Assembly: GCA_009702045.1 (NCBI GenBank)
Contig: WLIV01000003.1
Coordinates: forward strand, 1 to 64,000
Length of the DNA: 64,000 nt
From: Actinomycetota bacterium
GTDB lineage: Bacteria; Actinomycetota; Acidimicrobiia; Acidimicrobiales; Ilumatobacteraceae
Reading direction: 5' to 3'
Every line of letters starts with the position of its first letter. Position 1 is the stretch's first letter. This document shows positions 58,272-64,000 of the stretch, piece after piece. The position numbers were made by a program, and so were the translations under genes. Under the pieces are notes generated by a model. That model was not told where the DNA came from and searched no databases. It saw only the letters and a list, made by a program, of their open reading frames with translations.

Positions 58272-60005
58272 ATGCTCAATCCAGTTCGTAGATGGCGGCA
58301 CGCGCTGGTGGGGGCGACCGTGCTGGTGACCCCAGTGCTGGCCGTCACGGGTGCCATCGGTGCTGGCACACACGCGGAGCGTTTCGACGCCAAGCAGGTG
58401 CTGGTGACGCCCGACGGCACAGATGGTGTGCGCATCCGGGAAGTCGTCGATGAGGACTTCGGTACCCACGACAAACACGGCTACGAGCGCACCATCCCCA
58501 ACGACTTCGGTGTCCCCACCGCGGTGGAGGCCGCGTCACCCGACGCGCCGGATCAGTTCTCGGTGACCGAGCTGACGGGCTGGACCCGCATACGCATCGG
58601 CGACCCCGACACGACTATCGACGGCCAGCATCGCTACGTGTTGCGCTACACCTTGCCGGCGGCGCGACTCAGCGCAGGCACGCTTGCGCTCGACATCATT
58701 GGCACCGACGACTCATTGGAGACGGGCCGTTTCGAGGTGGTGTTGGCCGGTTTCGAACTGACGGATCCCACGTGCAACGTTGGCAGGTACGGCGCTGTCG
58801 GTGGCTGCTCACTCACGCGCGACGGCGACGTGTATCGGGTGGTGTTCGAGCCACTGCATCAGTACGACGGCATCACCGTCGGCGGCACGATCGTGGCGCT
58901 CGGCGAACCCGCTGACGTACCGATCCCGCCCATCCCCCCTCGTCGCAACGACAGTCGAGTGCCGCTCACGCTGGCCACCTTGGGGATCGGGGCCGTGGTC
59001 GGCCTCGGTGGCTACCGCCTGGCCAAGCGCCTCGGCCGTAACGAGGTGGGTGGCACCGGCGCCGCCGACGCGGCCTTCGCCGCGCCCGGCACTCCCACCC
59101 GTCTCGTCGCCGACGCCGACCTCGAGGCGATGGCCACCACCGAGTTCGTGCCACCCACCGGGCTACGGCCCTGGCAAGGCGCGATGCTGCTCAACGAACA
59201 GGTCGACACCACCTCGGTGTCGGCGTGGTTCTCCGACCAGATCGCGCAGGAGTACATCGTGCTCGAAGGGACGTCGCCGCAGGTGCTGAAAAGCGGCCCG
59301 AAGCTGGCCAGTGCCCCGCCCGACGTGCACGCGCGGATCGGTTCGCTGATCGGCGGTGACGGCGAGATGACGCTGGGAACGTACCACCCGTCGTTGGCCA
59401 CGCTGTGGGCGGAACTCTCCGACGAGCAGCGGGAGGCTGCGCAAGCGTCGGGTTGGTGGGCGAAGTACCCGCCCGGTACCGCGGCTCACTTCCCGATTGC
59501 ACTGTCGATCGGTGTCGTGTTGGCTGCTGCGGCCACCGTCATCGCGTTGTGGAGGGGTTTCGCCACCTCGTGGTGGGTCGCGATCGGCATGGCCATCACC
59601 ATCACCGGGTTGACCGCGGCGGCGGCCTATCGCAGCCTGTTGCCCGTGCGTTCGGCGGCAGGCACCGCCGTGGCGCTGCGCGTCGAGTCGTTCCGCCGCT
59701 TCCTGGAAGCAAGCGAAGGAACGCATGTCGACTGGGCGTGGTCGCACGGTCTGCTGCGTGAGTACTCGGCGTGGGCCGTTGCGCTCGGTGCTGCCGATGC
59801 CTGGGGCCGCGCTGTCGGCCAGAGCGCAGTGCCCCCCGCCGAGCTCACGATGAGCACGATGCCGCTGCTGATGTACACCAGCATGGGCAGCTGGTCGCAG
59901 ACCCGCACCCAGCCCTCCCAGTCGGGTGGCTCCGGTGGTGGCGGCGGCTTCTCCAGCGGTTTCTCCGGTGGCGGTGGTGGCGGCGGCAGCTCCGGCAGTT
60001 GGTGA
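58272..60005 (+). CDS. DUF2207 membrane protein with Gly-rich tail
   Basis: The 577-residue protein has a hydrophobic N-terminal segment (ALVGATVLVTPVLAVTGAIG). An extracytoplasmic DUF2207 domain follows to about 215 (KHGYERTIPNDFGVP, RYVLRYTLPAARL). A helix lies at about 232-250, a cytoplasmic part next, and two helices near 410-455. The C-terminus is Gly/Ser-rich (GGGGGFSSGFSGGGGGGG), as usual in DUF2207 proteins. The function is unknown; envelope association is likely. Confidence 0.85.
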   Translation: MLNPVRRWRHALVGATVLVTPVLAVTGAIGAGTHAERFDAKQVLVTPDGTDGVRIREVVDEDFGTHDKHGYERTIPNDFGVPTAVEAASPDAPDQFSVTELTGWTRIRIGDPDTTIDGQHRYVLRYTLPAARLSAGTLALDIIGTDDSLETGRFEVVLAGFELTDPTCNVGRYGAVGGCSLTRDGDVYRVVFEPLHQYDGITVGGTIVALGEPADVPIPPIPPRRNDSRVPLTLATLGIGAVVGLGGYRLAKRLGRNEVGGTGAADAAFAAPGTPTRLVADADLEAMATTEFVPPTGLRPWQGAMLLNEQVDTTSVSAWFSDQIAQEYIVLEGTSPQVLKSGPKLASAPPDVHARIGSLIGGDGEMTLGTYHPSLATLWAELSDEQREAAQASGWWAKYPPGTAAHFPIALSIGVVLAAAATVIALWRGFATSWWVAIGMAITITGLTAAAAYRSLLPVRSAAGTAVALRVESFRRFLEASEGTHVDWAWSHGLLREYSAWAVALGAADAWGRAVGQSAVPPAELTMSTMPLLMYTSMGSWSQTRTQPSQSGGSGGGGGFSSGFSGGGGGGGSSGSW

Positions 60006-60012
60006 CCGTCGG

Positions 60013-60018
60013 TAGGGT
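60013..60018 (+). promoter_or_regulatory. -10-like TAGGGT, 8 bases before GTG 60027
   Basis: This is the candidate promoter of the TetR gene, located directly after the DUF2207 stop codon. Confidence 0.4.
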
Positions 60019-60026
60019 GACGCATC

Positions 60027-60578
60027 GTGGCGTCGCGATCCGATCAAATCCTCCAGGCCGCAGCGCGCCTGTTCGCCGAGCGTGGTTATGGCGCGACCGG
60101 CATCGACGACATCGGTGCCGAGGTGGGTGTCAGTGGTCCGGCGATCTACTGGTACTTCCCCGGCAAGCAAGCGCTGCTCGCGGCCATGCTCGCCGATGTC
60201 AGCGAGCGCCTGCTGGCGGGTGGACGTGAATGTGTCGCCCAGTCGAAGGATGACGAGGCCGCGCTGGCTGCCTTGGTGGCGATGCAGGTGGAGTTCGCAC
60301 TGGAGGAACCCGACCTGATCGTGGTGCACGGGCGCGAACTACACCACCTCGATACGGCACAGGCGCACGCCGTGCGATCGCTGCAGCGTCAGTACGTCGA
60401 CGTGTGGGTGGATGTTGTCGAGCGGCTGCATCCCGGTGTGCCCCGCCAACGTCTGGCCGCCGCCGTGCAAGCCGCAATCGGGTTGGTCAACAGCACGCCC
60501 TATGTCGGCAAGTTGCCGCGCAAGGCACTGGCGCCATTGCTGCACGACATGGCGCTCGCCGCGCTGAACGCCGTCTAA
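60027..60578 (+). CDS. TetR family transcriptional regulator
   Basis: The 183-residue protein has an N-terminal TetR helix-turn-helix (ILQAAARLFAERGYGATGIDDIGAEVGVSGPAIYWYFPGKQALL) and a helical ligand domain. It resembles regulators of fatty-acid and branched-chain acyl-CoA catabolism. It probably binds the twin palindromes upstream of the acyl-CoA dehydrogenase gene 1.8 kb away (inference). Its stop codon overlaps that of the convergent decarboxylase gene. Confidence 0.9.
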   Translation: MASRSDQILQAAARLFAERGYGATGIDDIGAEVGVSGPAIYWYFPGKQALLAAMLADVSERLLAGGRECVAQSKDDEAALAALVAMQVEFALEEPDLIVVHGRELHHLDTAQAHAVRSLQRQYVDVWVDVVERLHPGVPRQRLAAAVQAAIGLVNSTPYVGKLPRKALAPLLHDMALAALNAV

Positions 60579-61999
60579 GCCAGCTCGTCGAGGATCAACT
60601 GCACGTCGTCGCTGGTGGTGAGCGGGTTGACGAAGCAGAAACGCAGCACGGTCTCGCCGTTGTAGACGGTGGGCACCACGAACGCCAGGCCGGAGGCGAG
60701 CAGTTCGTCGCTCCACGTCTGGTACTGCTCGGGCGTCCAACCGACCTTGCGGAACAGCACCACCGACAACTCTGGCTCCATCAGCAGTTCCAAGCCGGCC
60801 GTGGCCTCGATCATCCGGGCCGCCTCCTTGGCGAGCAGGATGCTGTGGCTGATGGCTCGGTCGTAGGCGTCGGTGCCGTGCGAGGCGAGCGAGAACCACA
60901 GCGGCAGACCGCGCACTCGGCGGGTCATGTGCACTGCGAAGTCGCTGGGGTTCCACTCGTAGTTGGTTTCGAGTGTCTCCAGGTACTCAGCGTGCTGGGT
61001 GAGTGCCCCGCGGGCGATACCCGGCTGGCGGTACACGAGTGCTGCGCAGTCGAACGGTGAGAACAGCCACTTGTGCGGGTCGACCACGAACGAGTCGGCA
61101 CCTTCGATGCCGGCGAACAACGGTCGCCCGATCGATGAGGCGAGGGCAGCCCCGCCGTAGGCCGCATCCACGTGCAGCCAGAGGTCGCGGTCGGTACAGA
61201 TGTGAGCCGCGCCGGTGAGGTCGTCGACGATGCCGGCGTTGGTGGCGCCACCCGAAGCGACTACAGCGAACACTTGTCGATCAGTGACGGCATCGAGTGC
61301 TGCAAGCAGCGCAGGGCCGGTGAGGCGACCGCGTTCGTCGCCTGCGACCGTGATCACGTCCACGTCGAGCACCATCGCCGCCAGCCGTACGGAGGAGTGT
61401 GCGCTCGGGGCGGCGGCGATCGCCAGTGGAAGTCCGCGGCCGTGGTGGGTGCGCCAGTGCTGGCGGGCGGTGGTGAGTGCGGCGAGGTTGCCGAGTGTGC
61501 CGCCGCTGATGAACGTACCGCCGGCGCCTTCGGGGAATCCCGCCAGCCCGGCCAACCAGCGCAGCGTCTCATTCTCGGCGTGGATGGCTCCGGCGCCTTC
61601 CACCCACCAGTCGCCGTAGATCGATGACGCCGACACCACGAGGTCGAACAGCGTCGCTGCCTCGCTGGGTGCGGTGGGCACGAACGACAAGTACCGGGGG
61701 TGGTCGCTGGAGATACACGCCGGGGCGAGCACGTCCTTGAACAAGCGGAACGTTTCGTCGTAGCCCAGGCCGTACGACGTGATCATCTTGCCCGTCGCGG
61801 CGGTGAGTTCAGCCGGTGTTCGCGGACCGTCCAGCGGTGCTGGCGACATCCGGATGCGATCGAGCACGTACTCGAAAATCCGGTGGGCCAACAGTTCGGT
61901 GCGGTCGTCGAACTTGTGCAGGGAAGGGTCTTTGATCACCGGCGGCAACACTACGGCCTGTGGGGCGACATGGTCCGGCAGACCTAACCTTCTGTACAT
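60575..61999 (-). CDS. PLP-dependent group II decarboxylase
   Basis: The 474-residue protein resembles aromatic-amino-acid/glutamate decarboxylases. It has LSFVPTAPSEAATLFDLVVSASSIYGDWW, ISGGTLGNLAAL, AHSSV, VDAAYGGAAL and the PLP lysine in VDPHKWLFSPFDCA. The substrate is not certain. ATG 61999 overlaps head-to-head with the start codon of the divergent lyase gene. ATG 62020 would extend it by 7 residues, but a GATAAT -10-like element directly upstream of 62020 favours 61999. Confidence 0.88.
   Translation of the reverse strand: MYRRLGLPDHVAPQAVVLPPVIKDPSLHKFDDRTELLAHRIFEYVLDRIRMSPAPLDGPRTPAELTAATGKMITSYGLGYDETFRLFKDVLAPACISSDHPRYLSFVPTAPSEAATLFDLVVSASSIYGDWWVEGAGAIHAENETLRWLAGLAGFPEGAGGTFISGGTLGNLAALTTARQHWRTHHGRGLPLAIAAAPSAHSSVRLAAMVLDVDVITVAGDERGRLTGPALLAALDAVTDRQVFAVVASGGATNAGIVDDLTGAAHICTDRDLWLHVDAAYGGAALASSIGRPLFAGIEGADSFVVDPHKWLFSPFDCAALVYRQPGIARGALTQHAEYLETLETNYEWNPSDFAVHMTRRVRGLPLWFSLASHGTDAYDRAISHSILLAKEAARMIEATAGLELLMEPELSVVLFRKVGWTPEQYQTWSDELLASGLAFVVPTVYNGETVLRFCFVNPLTTSDDVQLILDELA
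61985..61990 (+). promoter_or_regulatory. -10-like TAACCT, 7 bases before ATG 61998
   Basis: This is the candidate leaderless promoter of the lyase gene, located inside the 5' coding end of the divergent decarboxylase gene. Confidence 0.45.
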
Positions 62000-62888
62000 G
62001 TCACTGCCGGCCCGAATCATTATCCGTGAAGTGGGGGCCCGTGACGGTCTGCAGGCCGAGCAGCCGATCTCGGTGGATCAGCGGCTGGAACTGCTCGATG
62101 CGCTGCTGATTGCTGGAGTCACGCACCTCGAGGTCGCCAGCTTCGTCAGCCCGAAGGCGGTGCCGTCGATGGCCGGTGCCGCCGATGTGGTGGCCGGTCT
62201 GGGTGCACCCGAGGGTGTGGTGCGCACGGCACTGGTGCCGAACGTGCGTGGTGCGGAGATGGCGTTGGCCGCCGGGCTCGACGAACTCACGGTCACCGTG
62301 TCTGCTTCTGCGGTCTACAACGAGCGCAACGTGAAGATGACGATCGACGAGTCGGTCGAGTCGGTCGAGGCGATCTGTGCACTTGCCTCGGCTGCAGGCG
62401 TTCCCGTCGACGCAGTCATCTCGTGTGCGTTCGGTTCGCCCTACGAGGGCGATATCAAACCGGCGGCCATCGCGCTGTTGGCCGAACGACTCCGTGCCTC
62501 CGGGGCATCCGCGATCACGCTGGCCGACACCACCGGTATGGCCACACCGCGTCGCATCCAGGACGTGCTCGCGCTCACCGGCACCGACGTTGGACTGCAC
62601 CTGCACGAGACACGCGGCACCGGGCTGCTGAACGCCTATGCAGGGCTGCTCGCAGGTGTGCGTCGGTTCGACACGTCGGTCGGTGGGCTCGGTGGCTCAC
62701 CGTTTGCCGCTGGTGCCGCAGGCAACGTGGCCACCGAGGAACTGGTGGCGCTGTGCGACGACCTCGGCGTGTCCACCGGTATCGGCATCGACGCGCTCAT
62801 CGAGGCCGCGCTGCTGGTCGAGGGCTTCGTCGGCCACTCCATACCCAGCCGCGTGGCGAAAGCCGGCCCGCGGTCGCGCCGCGCCTGA
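61998..62888 (+). CDS. HMG-CoA-lyase-like DRE-TIM protein with altered active-site loop
   Basis: The 296-residue TIM barrel has IIREVGARDGLQAEQ (the catalytic Arg-Asp motif), EVASFVSPKAVPSMAG, VSASAVYNERNVKMT, LADTTGMATP and HLHETRGTGLLN. In HMG-CoA lyases the C-terminal loop reads GGCP(Y/F)A; here it is GGLGGSPFAAGAAGN, with Ser in place of the catalytic Cys. It could be a slow lyase or an enzyme for a related substrate. With the acyl-CoA dehydrogenase, carboxylase and acetoacetyl-CoA synthetase nearby, a leucine-type pathway is suggested. Confidence 0.85.
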   Translation: MSLPARIIIREVGARDGLQAEQPISVDQRLELLDALLIAGVTHLEVASFVSPKAVPSMAGAADVVAGLGAPEGVVRTALVPNVRGAEMALAAGLDELTVTVSASAVYNERNVKMTIDESVESVEAICALASAAGVPVDAVISCAFGSPYEGDIKPAAIALLAERLRASGASAITLADTTGMATPRRIQDVLALTGTDVGLHLHETRGTGLLNAYAGLLAGVRRFDTSVGGLGGSPFAAGAAGNVATEELVALCDDLGVSTGIGIDALIEAALLVEGFVGHSIPSRVAKAGPRSRRA

Positions 62889-62947
62889 GCCTGGGGGCCA
62901 GCGAGTCGGCTTCCGGGTAGCGGTGGTTCCGCATTCCGGGACTGGAG

Positions 62948-62971
62948 CTTCCCAGAGACTCGAATGGGAAG
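62948..62971. terminator. Possible hairpin between convergent genes
   Basis: CTTCCCA (62948-62954) and TGGGAAG (62965-62971) can pair across 10 bases between the lyase and SDR gene ends. There is no T-run. The rest of the 105-base gap shows nothing else. Confidence 0.35.
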
Positions 62972-62993
62972 AATCCTGCCCAGAATCCGACGG

Positions 62994-63743
62994 CTACTGG
63001 AGGCCTTTGCCAGCGCCACCGTCGACGGGGATCGACGTGCCGGTGAGGAACTTGGCAGCGTCGCTGCACAAGAACGCGGCGATGCGACCGAAGTCGGCAG
63101 GGTCGCCCAGCGTGTGCGTAGGGATGGTGGCGGCCAGACCGGCGGGGTCGTCGTACAGCCCGGCGAGCCGGTCGGTGAGGTGCAACCCGGGCTGCAGCGT
63201 GTTGACCGTGACGCCATCGGCAGCCACTTCGGTGGCCACGGTTTTCAAGAACCCGGTGAGACCTGCTCGCGCGGTGTTCGACAGGATCAGGTGGGCAATC
63301 GGCTCGCGCACCGACATCGAGGTGATCGCGATCACCCGCCCCCAGCCCCGTGCGCGCATCGCCGGGATCGTGGCCTGGCACATCGCGACGGTGGACAGCA
63401 GGTTCAGCCGTAGCGCCGGTTCGTAGTGCTCGAATGGCGTCGTGGCGAACGTGCCGGGCGGCGGACCGCCGGCGTTGGCGACGAGGATGTCGATGCCACC
63501 CATCAGCGCCTCGGCAGCCGCGACCAACTCGGGCACCGACTCGAGATCGGACACGTCGCCGACCAACGTGTGCACAGCGCCCGGTCCGTGCATCGTGGCT
63601 GTTGCCGCAGCCAGCTTCTCCGCGTTGCGAGCAACGATGGTGACGGTCGCGCCCTCGGCGACCAACGCCTGTGCGCAGCCGAGGCCCAGTCCGCTGGACG
63701 CGCCGGTGACGAGTGCCCGACGCCCTGTGAGTGCGAGATCCAT
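62994..63743 (-). CDS. Short-chain dehydrogenase/reductase with non-canonical catalytic residues
   Basis: The 249-residue SDR has VTGASSGLGLG (NAD(P)-binding), GDVSD, VANAGGPPP and the end SDAAKFLTGTSIPVDGGAGKG. The usual Tyr-x3-Lys is replaced: the segment reads ITSMSVREPIAHLILSNTARAGL, so the Lys equivalent is Arg and no Tyr is present. This matches a group often annotated as 3-oxoacyl-ACP reductase. The reaction is uncertain. Confidence 0.85.
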   Translation of the reverse strand: MDLALTGRRALVTGASSGLGLGCAQALVAEGATVTIVARNAEKLAAATATMHGPGAVHTLVGDVSDLESVPELVAAAEALMGGIDILVANAGGPPPGTFATTPFEHYEPALRLNLLSTVAMCQATIPAMRARGWGRVIAITSMSVREPIAHLILSNTARAGLTGFLKTVATEVAADGVTVNTLQPGLHLTDRLAGLYDDPAGLAATIPTHTLGDPADFGRIAAFLCSDAAKFLTGTSIPVDGGAGKGLQ

Positions 63744-63749
63744 GACTCG

Positions 63750-63755
63750 TAGGAT
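63750..63755 (+). promoter_or_regulatory. -10-like TAGGAT, 7 bases before ATG 63763
   Basis: This is the candidate leaderless promoter for the acetoacetyl-CoA synthetase gene, lying in the 19-base gap between the two divergent start codons. Confidence 0.45.
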
Positions 63756-63762
63756 GCCAGAC

Positions 63763-64000
63763 ATGCAGCCGTTGTGGACGCCGAGCCCGGAGCGTGTGGC
63801 CGCCACACGCATGGACCAGTTCCGGCGCTCCGTCGGCCAGGCCGACGCGGCAGGGTTGCACGAGTGGTCGGTGCGGCAACCGGGTGAGTTCTGGCAGGAG
63901 TTGTGGAGCGCTGGTGGCATCATCGGCGAACAGGGCGACGTCGCCTTCGATCCGGGCGACGGCACAGTGCTCGGTGGTCGGTTCTTCCCACACGGCTCGG
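63763..64000 (+). CDS. Acetoacetyl-CoA synthetase (N-terminal part)
   Basis: The first 79 residues read MQPLWTPSPERVAATRM..., then LHEWSVRQPGEFWQELW and GGRFFPHGS, the typical N-terminus of acetoacetate-CoA ligase (an acyl-CoA synthetase that activates acetoacetate). The gene runs off the window. It would consume acetoacetate made by an HMG-CoA-lyase-type step. Confidence 0.82.
   Translation, partial: MQPLWTPSPERVAATRMDQFRRSVGQADAAGLHEWSVRQPGEFWQELWSAGGIIGEQGDVAFDPGDGTVLGGRFFPHGS

Overview
The window is a high-GC actinobacterial chromosome segment that spans the replication origin. Two features point to a deep-branching actinobacterium, most likely class Acidimicrobiia (Ilumatobacter/Microthrix-like). 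First, the gene order is the classical actinobacterial origin order: pcnA, DUF6049 protein, ECF sigma factor, trxB, trxA, CwlM-like protein, parB, parA, rsmG, jag, yidC, yidD, rnpA, rpmH, dnaA, dnaN, recF, DciA-like protein, gyrB, gyrA, DUF3566 protein, tRNA-Ile and tRNA-Ala. Second, there are mycothiol- and F420-related families. The class assignment is an inference; the sequence contains no rRNA.

Layout. 1-11.5 kb: tRNA-Ala, a four-gene minus-strand operon, an F420-type oxidoreductase, a molybdopterin oxidoreductase, a DUF222-HNH gene, an MgtE_N/CBS plus DUF1003 pair, a hydrolase, and a small-protein/Rossmann pair ending at tRNA-Ile. 11.5-24 kb: the DUF3566 protein, an orphan TadG-like protein, gyrA, gyrB, a glycosyltransferase, a collagen-like wall protein, then DciA-like, recF, dnaN, oriC and dnaA. 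24-29.2 kb: the rightward rpmH-rnpA-yidD-yidC-jag-rsmG string, two parS sites, parA and parB. 29.2-39.6 kb: leftward genes for a degenerate CwlM-like amidase, thioredoxin and its reductase, an ECF sigma/anti-sigma pair, an apparently active membrane Ser/Thr kinase in the place where MurJ/MviN sits in mycobacteria, DegV, a DUF6049 protein and a GNAT protein. 39.7-52.2 kb: an HDAC-like deacetylase and pcnA, a PAS-GGDEF-EAL protein, rpsF-ssb-rpsR-rplI, dnaB and an acyl-CoA synthetase. 52.2-64 kb: accessory metabolism, with a PhnY/PhnZ-like phosphonate pair, methylglyoxal synthase, acyl-CoA dehydrogenase plus carboxylase beta subunit, a TetR regulator, a PLP decarboxylase, an HMG-CoA-lyase-like protein, an SDR and the start of acetoacetyl-CoA synthetase.

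How the parts work together. DnaA boxes lie in the AT-rich dnaA-dnaN gap, upstream of dnaA, at the parB 3' end and, less expectedly, around a large hairpin ahead of dnaB. The two tRNA genes encode no CCA, so the pcnA product is needed to finish them. The right-hand metabolic genes fit branched-chain or fatty acyl-CoA breakdown through an HMG-CoA-like step to acetoacetate and acetoacetyl-CoA. The carboxylase alpha subunit is not in the window, and the lyase lacks the family's catalytic cysteine.

Two sequence-level habits recur. Many first-in-unit genes have no Shine-Dalgarno sequence but carry a TANNNT-like -10 element 6-8 bases before the start codon, which implies leaderless mRNAs. Tightly packed genes use 4-base stop/start overlaps, in places with apparently non-standard start codons (yidD, the CwlM-like gene). 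No insertion sequence, prophage or CRISPR array was seen.
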